Positions 11,243 through 23,931 of a stretch of 64,000 bases of DNA are shown here, piece after piece (position 1 is the stretch's first letter; each line of letters begins with the position of its first letter). Source of the DNA: Haemonchus contortus (taxonomy: Eukaryota > Nematoda > Chromadorea > Rhabditida > Trichostrongylidae); assembly GCA_000469685.2 (NCBI GenBank), contig LS997566.1, forward strand, positions 40,209,420 through 40,273,419. The letters run 5' to 3'. Position numbers and translations under genes: made by a program. A model generated the notes under the pieces. That model searched no databases, was not told where the DNA came from, and was given only the letters and a program-made list of their open reading frames with translations.

Positions 11243-14200
11243 AAAAACCAGCGCTCTTTCTCAATTCAAAAAACAATTCTCAATGACATGGTCACCGTAG
11301 AGTACACCCTCAAACACAAGTACTTGTGAAAAAATCAAAAGTAATAGAAAAAATAAAAAAAATCTATTTGCACCGATAAAGAATGCTTTTACGAGCTTGA
11401 AGTGCAGTCAGAAAGTCTCATTGATTTTTCTAGTTTCTTCGCAAAGCCCCATTTCACCAAACTCGAGGATATACCCAGGTAAATTGTATCAGGAGGGTAG
11501 AATCACTTGGAATTAAAATCTTCTACGGAGGAGTAAATGAAGGGACAATTCTTGAAATTTCGATGTTCACCCAAGCTGGTAGGGCGTAGGATCTCTAGAC
11601 TATGCATACGGAAAATCCGATACGCCGTTCCAATCAGTTCACATTACGAGATATTACGATAGTTCGAAGATCCTTAGAAACACACTCCTTCGAAAAGAAC
11701 ATCAAAGCGAGAATGAGACTTGCCCAATCATTTGACGGGCCTTTCAAAGACCATGCAAAGCTAGCGTAATAGATCTGATGGGATCTTAAAACAATCGGGA
11801 TTGATTCATGGTGGGCAACGTCTAGAACACGATTGCATGGCTGAAATGAATCAGTTTTTGAGAAGGCGCTGGCGACATTATTGTTCGATCAGAAGGCTGT
11901 TTTTAAAGCATCAAGCATGAGACATTGCCAGCTTCCTCAGATAAGCCACGCAATCGCCTTTCGATCAAAATCGCAAGCAGTAAGTCTAGGTGTGCTGCAA
12001 ACTGACTTGTGATGGTAGATCGATGTTCAAATTGGTGTTTCTATCTCCTAAGGCATTAGATGTGCCAATCAACCAACTTTAAAGCGATGAAGGACATGAT
12101 TAGCCTGATCCGGTTCGGACCTCAAAAGAAAGCGACGCATTGAAGGTTGAAAACGAGTTTCACGGATTTTCAGACGTCTTAGTAGTGTACTTTCCGGTCC
12201 AACAGATTCTCAACCAGCTACACAGCTCTCTAGTAAAAACACCTCATTTCTGAAAAATTCTAGGAAAAAAGCCAATTTGCAGGCTTTGGAAGATGTTCAA
12301 AGCTGCTTTGAGGGCAAAAAAGGATCAGAACGCAGAAGGGAAGTCTCGTAGTCAAACTCGAAAAAGATCTCCGTGAAAAAGGTCTCTTTGAAGGGATTAC
12401 GTGGGCTTAGAGCTACTCGGCGTTGCTTTTCAGAAAATTGGCCGCTGGCTACGTCGCGATCAACAAGCCCCGGAGAGGTTCTCATCTTCTGCCATCCACT
12501 TCGGGCCTCTTGATAAGTGTTACTAGGTTACATCTTGGGTGGTGCTCATTATAAAAAGAACGGAAAAGTCAATATCAATTAACTAAAAAAACCGGCGGGC
12601 ATGCGCCAGGAACTTGGCTTCCATCCAAGGCAGTGGAGCCATTTTCTGGCATTCTGTGACGGTTTCAGATCTAGAAAGATGTTTAACCATACAAATCCAA
12701 TACCAGCTGAGGGGTTCACGGAATAAGGGCCTACTTGGCGGTTGAGGTTCCATACTTCACAACAGTTCAATTGAGAAGCTGTTGCTCCTTGAGGGCTCCA
12801 TATCTGTCCAAGCCAGAAATTTTCAGTTCAAAATGGGAACTTCCGAAGCAAAAATGGAACGCATCCTACACATAATCAAAAAAGAGGATTTTGTGAGGAA
12901 TTTCGATCACATGGCATTGACCCGGAACACCATCCAAAGCCATATGATTATCCATGACAGAGATGGCGCATGAATAGATAAATGGATGAGCACGGAGATG
13001 ACGAAACTACATAAGCACATGCAATTTGCATTGATAGAGTGACGAAGGGGACAGAAATCCCTTTTCAACGAAGAAGATCCTTGGTGTTATTTTGGGTAGC
13101 TCTGCAATATTTCAGCCAAAAACCTCATGTTTGTCATAAATTTTTGAGAAAAATAATAGGCGATTTGAAAATCACGTCAAGCCCAAAATTGAAATTCTCA
13201 AACCTCAATCTAGTTCAGAACTCTTTTTAGAAACTCGATCGAAATCCATTTTCATAAAAAAATCAAAAAGATGCAAATAATGGGAATAAAAAAAAGAAAT
13301 GCATATATTAATCAATCCGGAAATCTGAGGATTCAATTGGACCATTCAAACCATCATGACCGGCTTTTTTATGGGATGCACCACGTGAAAATCACCAATA
13401 TATGTTACTGAATAAGCCCATCTGGGTGAAAAAAAATAAGAGTGGGAGTGGGCTGGGGTCTAAATTAGGTAAAAAATTCTAAATAATTTTGTGGCAAAAA
13501 TTCAATAAAAAGTAGGAAGTTTCAAAATAATTGCAAGAATTTCCATGAATGTTCTATCATCTGCAGAATATTAGAAGTACTCCAGTATTTTTGAGCAATA
13601 TGGGACTACCCAAAAACATGTAGGGAAACGGCAACACAGGATTATTTTTCATCAGAGTTCTGGAGGACTTTTTTCTACAAAAAAGAGGATTCTCAATGTA
13701 AATGTGAGATATAGCTCTACTGAGTTTTTGCAGATCATCAAATGTTCTGAAGCAGTTTTCAATGTAAAGATGCTGCCAAAGATATGAAGTCATCAAAGAA
13801 TATGCCTGGGAGCTTAACAAAGTTCCAAAAACTGCAATTAACTTCTATTAGTAGCTTACTGGTACACTTACTCACGAGATTTTACAAGAATCGAGAGGCA
13901 GTGATGTAAAAAACCGGGGTAAGATCACGATGTCGATATAGAATGCGACCTTAGCGACCTGCTCGTGAGAATGAGAATAAAGACTGAGCTAGGTCGCCTT
14001 GGCACATATGGTTGCCCCCGAACACTGTCGAATGGCATTCTATGAAGGGGCGGGGTCAAGCTGCTCATAGTCGCAAAGCAGATGACATATTTACGGGATA
14101 TTGTTAGCGCTGGACGCCAATGCCGTTCATCTTCCGTTCAGTCAGTGGGCCTAAGCGAATGTGCGTGAACGGGGGTCATTGATGTGCATAAGTGTGTGTA

Positions 14201-15848
14201 TGCGTGTGTATGTGAGGGTAGATGAAATGAAACGCGAAACGAATGAGACAACGCTGGCGCACGCAGATGTCCGCACAACTACTGCAGCCGGCGATGGGCG
14301 GAGCTTGACAATATAGTAGTAACGAGCTAGAGAGTTAATTATGAGATTAGCCAATGCTACGCAGTTGTTGAAGGACAGCGGTCCAGATGAAAGATAGAAG
14401 GCCATAGTCAAGTGACGTCGAAGCCATGCAGATCGTCAAGGATGGATCGTTCAGGATGCGCCATGCACCTGCTTTGATTCAGGACCTTGGAGGATTCCTA
14501 CAAGGGAGGGAGTGGAGGGAGAAGTTAGGGGCACAAAATAGAGTTTAAAACTAGAGAATCGTCATCCAGTAGTATCTTCTTTTCCCCACACCCAGATGAC
14601 CGTTGTCATAGGGGACTCGGCGACACCAGCTTGACCTTGATCACACTCCCCGGACCCCACACGGTCTGTTGGCTTTCGCTTGAGAACAACCCTAACATGA
14701 GATAACCGTCCCAAATAGGCGACCGGTGGCGGAAGCCCTTTGATGTAGTCCATGTGGAACCAGCAGCAGCTCAGTCTCTACTCTCACCCTCTCCTCCTCA
14801 TCTTTTCGCCCACATCCTGAATAAACAAGCTGCTGCCATATGTGTTGAAGTGCTTGCGCAGCCAAACAGAAGATATCATCTGCGATACAAAGCCCTAGCC
14901 CCCTCCAGCAGCTATAAAATCCATATGTGATGACGTCCTTTATTACCCTGCCCGAGCAAAAGCAGCAGCAGCACCGCCTCTGTTGCTGCTTAGAAATTCC
15001 CTGGGAAGTGGCCAAGGAGACCAGTAGCCTTGGTAGGGATAACAATGTCAATTACGACCCCGTGTTAATCTGGCTACTGCTCTGAACCATGTGTGATGCA
15101 ATCTTTTATGGTTCTATGCGCACAATGTGACAGCTGTTCCTGTCAGATGGTCCTGTCACGAACGACGACTGTCCGTACAGATTTTAGAAATTATCGACTC
15201 ATCGAATTTGGCGGGTGAAAGTATGCGACAACTGCTAGTCGCCCATCAAAAAGACACTTTAATGTTCGCGTAGATCTCATCGTCAGATCGTACGAACCTG
15301 TTCCTTTCATCATATAGACAACAATGACCTCTGAAAGTTTAACAACATAGTTGTGGAAGCAGTTTCCCGACTATCGATTTTATTGATCTAGGTTTATGAG
15401 TATTTTGGACGAGATCATACCCACTAGGGGTAGTTTACTACAAGGAACTTTTGATTGATGGCAATTGAAAGTGTATTTGCCAAAAGAATCCGATACCAAG
15501 CTATTAGCTGATTCTAGAGAGGTCCAAGAACCCAGCAACAACGGGAGCCCAGCCTATTCCGTAGATTAATTACCTTCAATTACTTAAGGAAAGGGTACTC
15601 CGGGAACAAAAAGAAGTTGAGGTCAAATCAAGGCCACCTGTTGGTCCAAGGTAGTCCATGTAAGTAACGTGTGACACATCTGAGCCGTATCCTCTGCAAT
15701 ACCCATAAATTAACGATATGGTGTCCAGAAAGCATCAAATGCAGAAATTCAGCCCTCTGAGATAGTTAAGATAACTCTTGGGAGCTCCACCTCTTGAAAA
15801 ATCTGTGGGGTCAAATCCTATGAAGTTTAGTTGAGCCTCCCTCATCTC

Positions 15849-15898
15849 TCGGGTAGGTAAGTTAGTAGTAATCTTTCGGGTAGGTAAGTTAGTAGTAA
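15849..15898 (+). repeat. 27-bp direct duplication
   Basis: CGGGTAGGTAAGTTAGTAGT occurs twice with a period of 27 bp. The unit contains a GTAAGT donor-like core. No associated gene is visible. Confidence 0.8.
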
Positions 15899-16450
15899 AA
15901 TTGTCCATGAATCCGAAGAGGGAGATCCGTCTATCTTAGGGCCTAAGAAAGACGGCCTCTGGGTTTCGACATTTGAAAGCCTCTGAGTTTCTGAAAAAAG
16001 TCTGGGCAAGACCCAAAAGAGAGATGAAGCAGTTCCGATTCCGTGTTATCAGTACTATAGCACCAATAACAGGGTAGTAACAAGACGTACAACGGAGGTC
16101 GAGGTCGTAGGACGATTCAAGCCAATTAATCATTTCTGTAGGGAACAATCAACCTTTTAGACCGATGACAAATGACGCTAAGAATTCCAAACCTCTCTAA
16201 AAACCTCCTGTAAAGATCGGATTATCCGAAACACCGATCGATCACTGGCCGAAATTGTCAGCAGAACAAGGTTGCGATGACGAGATATGTACAAAAAGAA
16301 CATACACGAACGCGGCCAATTCAGGGTTTTCGCTATAAAAAGAGATTAAAGCGACCGTGAAGTTCCGTCCGTGTGTGTTTCCAGGCCAAAACGAATGAAC
16401 AACCATTTGCAAGGACGGCCTATACATGGGGGCAACATGACATGTGTCGG

Positions 16451-16620
16451 TTAATCAAACACACTACGACGACCTAACACGCTGTGAGAAAACTCCGGCT
16501 CGGCGCGATTCCATCCATTGACACGATTAGATTCAGACGAACATCGTGACCTGTTCAGGTTGGAGTGGTTACGACGTCTTTGACTAGGTTTCATTTGATC
16601 GAACAGGAAAGATACAGCCA
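16451..16620 (-). CDS. candidate terminal exon of an Arg/Ser-rich protein
   Basis: After the acceptor AATCGTCTCCAG the frame runs 56 codons to TAA at 16451. It encodes a basic, Ser/Asn/Arg-rich tail containing QRRRNHSNLNRSRCSSESNR and ending in VLGRRSVFD. An in-frame stop lies just upstream of the acceptor, as expected at an intron edge. No upstream exon was identified and the family is unknown. The basic Arg/Ser content would suit a cytoplasmic or nuclear tail with phosphorylation sites, which is inference only. Confidence 0.35.
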
Positions 16621-18337
16621 CTGGAGACGATTGCAAGTCCGTTGGATCAGATCAGGCCCAGCGGCCTTTGTTACGCTGCGATTGACTGAGAAAAACTTCG
16701 AACCATTCAAAATGTTTTTCCCCCAAACATAACCACTGCCAACCATTTTGACGAACTTGTCATTTTTCTTGAAGCTTGAGCTGACGATGAAGAATTCCGA
16801 AATGGGAGTTGAAGTTGGCTTTTCAGCGAACCTCCATAAAGGGAATTTCCATCATATCCTGGTTTTTCCTCCCCTCCTACGTCTTCGAGGGAACTGGTGG
16901 AATAAGTAGGTAGATGAAGTTCTTACATCTAAGCCCATTCCAACTTCAACGTAACATCACCATCACTTGTTTCCCAGACCATAGCAGGTTCTGTTAGGTG
17001 ATCCGAGAGAACTACCCAAGTCGGGATATGACTAAGAAAAGACACCTGCCACCTCATGCAGATCCTACTCCTACCGCCGAAAGAGGTAAGGTCAAGCAGT
17101 GATCGAGAAGCTTCTATTCATCTTCTGAGATCCCGCAGAGAGCATCACTCGTTATGTTCTAGGGCGAAGACTGGGTACTACCTCCTCCCGTTATGGACAC
17201 GGACCGGAAAGGAGCTGAACTTTCACTATAAAGCTTAGTGGAAGTCTAAACCGTGACAAATACTAACACTGGGATCAGTGGAGGGGGGAAACTCAATCTT
17301 TCCGCCATTATTTTATATTAGTGCCTTTGATCCCTAGCTAACAGATCCGTTACAATCTCTCATGGCTTCCCCGGATGCACCGCTTTTCTTGCTCGCCTTC
17401 TTGACCTGCTTTTTTTGCCTAACTTTGCCGAATTAGGGCACAGTTAGAAACCATCCGTTACTCGCTTTATCTCTTCCGCATCGCAAAGCTAAGTGCTATC
17501 CGACCCTATTGATGTTCTGGCCTCGGTTTCGTAAAATTGCCAGCGACCCCTTTCCTATCTAGTACATTACCCTTAAAACGAATCGCGATACGGTAATATG
17601 AGGGCGAGGCAGAGGCAGGAAAGTCCTGTCCTGTCCAGGGCTGTCCCAATCGAGGAGGTTGGTGAAAATTGAAAACAAAAGACTCCAAGAGACAGGGTTT
17701 TCATTTTGATACGGGATCTTAACCGTTACCGTAACCTCGTCACTGCTTAACACTACCATAGTAGTGGGATTAAGGTAAGAACTCGTTTCTGGACTAACTT
17801 CATAGCCGTTGTAACTAGCTGATGATAGATGATTTAGCGGTATTCCAGTACAATGATAAGGGAGGATGGCTGCGGGAAACTGTAGGTCATCGTTCTCCCA
17901 CTGAGCTACTCCAGTTGTGTATATCCCTTCAGAGGTTAGCCCAGTAGCGATGACAGGTCGCCGCCGGTGCAAAAGGCAACAAGGGTCAATGAAACTATCG
18001 TGAGTGGTGGCGCTAATTATATGGACAATCCGAGTTCTGCTAGAACCATGGCACAATACGCGGCGTTTGGCAAATTTTTCCCTGTCCTAAGGGCAACAGT
18101 GATAGAGGTTGAGAGGTAGCCCAAAATGGGAAGGGAAGAATGAAGAGCCCTACAATTAATTCAGATCTTGAGATGAGCCATGCAGTTCACCTTCATTAAA
18201 ATTACGGACGTGGTGGCAACAGTTCCGCTACTTTGGAATAACTTTTAGGACCAATGCTTCTTTCTCCTAAGCAAGACTATTGACAACTATGAGTTCCGTA
18301 CCGGTGCTCAACGGACCCTTGAACTGATGAGTGGCTC
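16621..18337. other. no convincing gene
   Basis: A 165-codon open frame (18056-17559, minus) was considered and not called, because it has no splice context and mixed composition. A weak SINE-A tail-like fragment (GCCATGCAGTTCACC) lies at about 18179. Confidence 0.3.
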
Positions 18338-18423
18338 CTTACGCCTTCAAGCCACTTCCAATCCTCCTTCAACCACCACCCTTACGCCTTCAAGCCACTT
18401 CCAATCCTCCTTCAACCACCACC
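18338..18423 (+). repeat. 43-bp tandem duplication
   Basis: CTTACGCCTTCAAGCCACTT and the following 23 bases are repeated once, immediately adjacent, with no visible difference. The perfect identity suggests a recent duplication. Confidence 0.85.
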
Positions 18424-18835
18424 ATCAAAGGTGAACATCACAGCTTTGATGGTTCACCATCAGTGGAGTGAAAAAGCCCATGGCAGGGGAGAACAAGGTT
18501 GAATTAGGTTCCTTCTGAAGGTAGAGATTGCGCTGCAGACCAATATTACTTCTCTGTTATGGAGGTACATTAGGAGTGTGTTGCGGTTCATTCCGAACCA
18601 TAACCGAAAAGAATTGGAAACCTCTGATTTGCAGGAACGGAATCAGGTCTCGATCCCAGAGGTCTTTCCCTGCCAGCCCTACTTTTTTGCCAAATCCCTT
18701 TTGGGATGGCTAATGCGAGAAGCAGATGGGAAACCAAATGAGGTGTGAACAGCGAAGTCAACATGAACGTCTGACTTTCTACGAATTCGCAGCTATGTTC
18801 AAGACGTCGTCAAGGTTACGATCGTTGTCGTTGAT

Positions 18836-19724
18836 TTACTGGGCATCACAGCAAGTAAGGCTACAATAACTGCTACTAAATACTGGTCTTGAACATCGTG
18901 TAATGAGACTACGAACTGGGTAATTACTAGGACGCCGTTCAAGGTCTATGAACGTCGATCCAAGGTGAACATTTTCGTTTACTTCTGTCTTGGCCTCAAA
19001 AGAAAGAAAATTTGGGGGTGGGGGAATAACTTCCTGATATATAGGAGATGCTTTTGTTTTTTGTTTATTTTTGAGATTCAAATTGGCTTTTTCTTTTCTT
19101 CTTGATAAATATTCAGTGGCAGATTATTTCTGCAGGGTAACCCAACCATCCATGATGGTTAAACGCCCAGAACGAAAGTAATGAAAGAGAAAGAAAAGAA
19201 GAAAAGTGAAAGATCCTACGAAATCAACAAGGAAAAGAGTAAGCAGATGAGAAAAGGGCAAAAAATAGCCTGGGTCACATTTTGCTGTCAGCCAGGAGAC
19301 TGAGGAATTTTGAAAGTTACCCTTGAAAACGAATGAGGTCAAGATCGTCAAGGCTCATTTCGTCTCAAGACTCAAGGACATCGATAGATAAGATTTTGTA
19401 TTGTTTTCACATCAATCAAAATTTGAAGGCTATTTCGACTAAATGCAATTGGTACAGATTGAAAAATAATCAGTGATCGACCGTTTTAACTGGTATGCGC
19501 CATGCACTGCCCATTGTTGCGATATTGACAAGGCGCTGGGCTGGACTACATGTTAACCTTACATTGATAATTAGAAACGATTGGTCTATTGGCTCAACTG
19601 TATAATCCATATAGAAACCTGAACCCAATTCGAAGTTCAAACTTAACGGGCCCAGGTAGGATTCGACCTTCCGAATCAGAAGGATGGTATACAGAGCTTT
19701 CCCCAACTTCGTCTTTCCTGTCAT
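18836..19724 (-). CDS. candidate gene, two exons (19724-19563 and 19033-18836)
   Basis: Exon 1 opens with ATG at 19724, encodes 54 residues with a short hydrophobic stretch (LYTILLI) and a region containing YLGPLSLNFELGSGFYMDY, and ends at a good donor (AAT|GTAAGG). The possible last exon follows the acceptor CTATATATCAG and encodes 65 residues beginning EVIPPPPNFLSF, with Cys residues near the end (CSLTCCDAQ), then TAA. Both junctions are phase 0 and so compatible, but they may belong to different genes or be chance. The composition looks coding. No family is recognised. Confidence 0.28.
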
Positions 19725-22700
19725 CTCCAAGGAGAATTTCTGCTCACGAAACTGCGTGAATTTAAAGACGACAATACTGTCCCCTCTATTTACGCAGTTG
19801 CTATTAAAATTTGGTATGGAAAGGGACTCTATCCAAGGCCCAGTAGTAAACAGTAAACACGGAAAAGTCAGTAAAAAATCTGGCCGTTGGTTTTAACAGT
19901 ACTCTTAACCAAACAAAAACCTGCTGATCTTAATGTTAGTGTTTCTTTTACAAGCGTAGGGATAGGTCATGCACCAAGCAACTACCTAATTACCATAATC
20001 CGATAAATGGTGCCGCAATTGACAAGGGCCGAGCTGAGGAACACTCTAGTGAATAGGCTATTGGGTGACAGAAGGCACTAGGCACTCTCCTCTGGTATTG
20101 CAGTCAATACTCATTCAGAGAGATATCATAAGTGTATATACTTCGATGATTGACCGTCTTACGACGTTAATGGAGCGATAGAAACTGGATTTGGCGGTGG
20201 GCTGCTATTCATGCTTAGGTGAAAATCTCAGCGTGAAAAGGAAATGTACGACTTAATGGGGTCGAAGATCGTCGGAGGATTATGATGTACACTTAGACAT
20301 CCATTGATGATTTATTTACAGAAGATAAAGTCAGGAACGGCCATCAGATTGATCGGTTCTGATCGACCATTCTAGAGTGAGCCGTGTCTCCTATTTTGGA
20401 ACAGATTCGATGAGAAATTTGAATCCGGGTATGGCCTTTATCGCGAAACTTGAGGACCATTCTATCTCAGAATAGGAAATTTACTGCTCTATCCAATCAC
20501 AACAGCTTTAATTACTTCATTCTGTTTGAGTGACCAGGCAGCGGCTACATCTTTAAGTGGGAGTGAACCACCGATTTTCATATCCCACAAAAAGTCTCCT
20601 AACAACATTCCCCGATATTTAATGACATCACTAATCACAGGAACTCAAAAGAAATAAATAAGTAAGTAGGTGAATTGAATAGGTTTTTAAGTCATAGAGG
20701 AAATCGACGTTGCTTCTACCCACTGACTGCCCCATACCAATTGATAAACATCGGCATCCTCTAACGGTTGCTCCTTACGAAAATGAGGAAAGATCGAAAA
20801 GACGGCAAGAGTAGAGCGCCTAGTGAAAGCTATCAATGCCATAGCTAATTCGAGAAGTTCTCAGGGTTTCCGTTGTAACAGTTTCCCGAACAGAAAGAAG
20901 AACTGGGGTTAAGCATTCGTTCACTTATCGAGACGTAGAACTTGCTTATGCCGGCATAGGACAAGGAATGTATAACATCAACGGAGGGGACAAGCTGACA
21001 GCGAAACATTCATTGCCCGCTTGCAGTAGTGGCTATAATTCCATCGACTGGCTTAATGAAACGCATTGGCATTTGTCAGTAATCAAACGGGGAAGTCCTT
21101 TTGGATGCTGAACGACAGCCTAGCTCGAAATTCCCTGAGGAGCTAGGCTGAAGTGTATTCGCAGACACCAGGCCTAGGGATCGGAAAGAGTTCCGAATTT
21201 CGATTTCAGTATTCCGTAAGAACGCCTCCTGAAGGCATTTCTTGATGACGAAGCAAGATGAAGCCTTGTGGATTTTTCAATCTATTCTTGCGATTTCTCA
21301 GTTACGAAAGAAGGCGGCTGTAAGATGGTCGACCTAGCCCGGAAGACACTACCGCTGAATAACCGAATCGAATTTCAGCTGGGGTTCATCAGATAATTTC
21401 CTAATCTAAATCCATCACTCCTTGACTATGGACAGAGGGAATCATAAATTAGCGCATGTGTACCAGTAATTATTTGAAGGGACCACATTGCGTGCATACG
21501 GTCACCAGAACCCTCATTAATAGCTAAATTCTTATTCACTTTGATGTCCGTTAAGCATCAAAAGATTCAAAAGCATCATGAGCTGGAAAAATGTTTTTGG
21601 CAGCTTCTTATTCCCACAGTACAGCTTGATTTGGACTTCTCAGGGATCGCGTATTACTGTAGCGTCTACTGTAACGATCACTGCCGCTGAGAAGGAATCC
21701 TGCACAGAACTCAGAACTCAGACATTTTTCAGTAGTCATTGAGCTGAGGAGGGACTCAGAGAACAATAGAAAGGTTTGAATGAGGCAAATGAATGGCTTT
21801 ATCCATACTCTCCAGAGTAAGCCATGCACTTTACATTAGTTCGGGTTTTGGAAGCAGATGGACTAGGATGCGCCCAGTGATGTGGGCAACATGGCTTAGG
21901 TGGGACTTGAAGTGTCATAAACTCCCCAGGGCCGCTACATTAAACACCTCCACTTGAGAGTATAGTCAATTACGGTAGCTGGCACTGCCTAGATCGTTCA
22001 CGGGCATGAACGTACATAATTATGAATTGTCTAACAAAAATTATAGGTAGAGGTTCATAGCTACCATTCAGAATCGAGCAGACCGAGAAAATAGACAGTA
22101 AATCAATGGAGGCAGGATAAGGTAAAGCAATACAACTGGTAAGGCACCGATGATCCGAATGGAACGAGAAAAAGAAGCAACGGGCTGTACGGGATGGAAC
22201 AACTCCCAGTTTGGCATAGTAGTAGGTACTATTAGGATGGAGTAGACGTTGCTCAAGTATGAAGGGAGGTTCAAATGAATGAAAGACACCCTCGACGGCC
22301 GGCAATAAACAATGCCATTGTTGACATTTCAGGCAGTTTATTGGAATGCTAGATGAACGCGACGACAGCGGTGATCGAATGTTTGCATTAAGATGCCGCT
22401 GACGGGGCACTACGTACTCGGGAAAAAACCGAGATGAGCTTAGATTTCCACTTCCCACAGCTAACATTTGTTACACACTGCTTTCAAGACGGTTCTGGAA
22501 TTGATCCAGGCAGATGGCAACCTCAAACCGTCTTGTACAGGCCCTACAACCCTGAGACAGATTATGAAGGAAGGGTTGCATCTGATGAAAAAATTTTGCA
22601 CCCCCCCCCCCTGAGACGATTTGTGGGCGTCCAAAGGTAACAGAGACTATCTCCATTCGTCTAGTGAGGTAGCTAGAAAGAAGGCGTTCAAATGTCTGAG

Positions 22701-23931
22701 TCAAAGTGCAATCTATCGCACATACGGCGCCAAGTGCGAAAATTTTACGAAACAAAAGCGAGAGGAGCAGCGGCGATCGGGCGCATACGAATCGAGGTCG
22801 TTTTGGGGTTCGCCCTCGACTGGCTCCTTTGCTTTGGTGACGAGGCGTTTGCGCGAAAAAACGACCTCGATTGGGAAACTAAATGGATTTGAAATGCAAC
22901 TGATTACTGTACTACTGGCACCCTTTTTAAGAATTTTTTCAACAGGACTAGACTATGTCTGGCTTATAGGGATAGTGTCTCGCTCCAAGCTTGTTCTAGA
23001 GCGGTTACGGTACCTATCAATCTTCCCTGAATCCCCAGCCCTATTGCTGGGGCCAACTTTATGAGTATATCATTAGCCATTTGTTGCTATAGCTACTACC
23101 GCTGTAAGCAGTAATGCAGTAAGTAAACGACAGACAGAGTGGAACACTCCGGTAACATCATTTGTAATGCTAATTGTGACAGCTCCACATAAATAACCGA
23201 AGGAAGGGGTTTCAAGGTTCACGAGTAAGTTTGGGAAGGTGTAAAAAACAATAATATTTAGCAGAAGGACTCGATTAGGACACATACCATCAAATCTGAG
23301 AAGCAGCTGGGGCAGCCTGTAGTTCCGCTGGGGAATAAACTCCGAAATGGTAATTCTGTAGCTATCACTAGCTGCCCTACCACTTGAACTCTTCCCACCA
23401 TAAGGAAGATTTCCTGTCTCAGACTACAAGCCTCCTGCTTGATCGATCCTTCCGGCTGATCATGATTTTAAAGAAGTCTCCAGTTTTGATGGCGGCCCTT
23501 TCATCCCCCTCTTTCCGGAACTGATTAAACGCAGCGTTCTGTTATGGGCCAGGTGATGTTCACGGATGCCGAATTATTCATGCTAACCCATATGGCCTTG
23601 TGTCGGGATCCAAAAAGGACTTCATAGGCCCCAGGAGAATCGGCGACGAATTGGCATGGAATAAGAGAGTGGTATGCTAATCGTGGTAATCAAGTAGGCA
23701 GCTGCGCAATTGGAACGAAGGTCGACCCCTAGCGCGGGTAAAGAGACACCGCATCTCACTTCGCCCTTTTCATACGTCTTTGCGAGTTAGAAGAATCACG
23801 AAAGAAACTAACAGACTATAGAATATGGTAACCAGTAGGCGTACTATTACTATAAATGGGCTATACAAACATAATAATCTATTAATTAAATAATTCGAGG
23901 AATTCAGCGGAGGGGTAAGATTGTCAAAATA
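19725..23931. other. no convincing gene
   Basis: Long frames at 22467-21970 (minus) and 22621-23064 (plus) have no domain or splice support. A run of 11 C occurs at 22601-22611. The stretch 22740-22870 is locally CpG-rich. A SINE-A-like tail fragment (GCCATGCACTTTAC) lies at about 21823. Confidence 0.3.

Larger units (their letters stand above)
9794..16450. other. gene-poor stretch with simple repeats and G-rich tracts
   Basis: It holds a degenerate GAC/GAT triplet run (10940-10977) with a short CA run after it, a G-rich tract (11202-11242), a GC box (GGGGCGGGG at about 14046), a SINE-A tail fragment with the exact 12-mer at 14456-14467, and a 27-bp direct duplication (15849-15898). No exon with convincing borders was found. 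Confidence 0.4.

Noticed and set aside
17559..18056. 165-codon minus-strand frame containing VTVTVKIPYQNENPVSW
   Set aside because: Somewhat protein-like, but there is no acceptor, donor or recognisable domain, and a frame of this length is expected by chance in 64 kb.
21970..22467. 165-codon minus-strand frame
   Set aside because: Mixed composition, no splice or promoter context, no domain.
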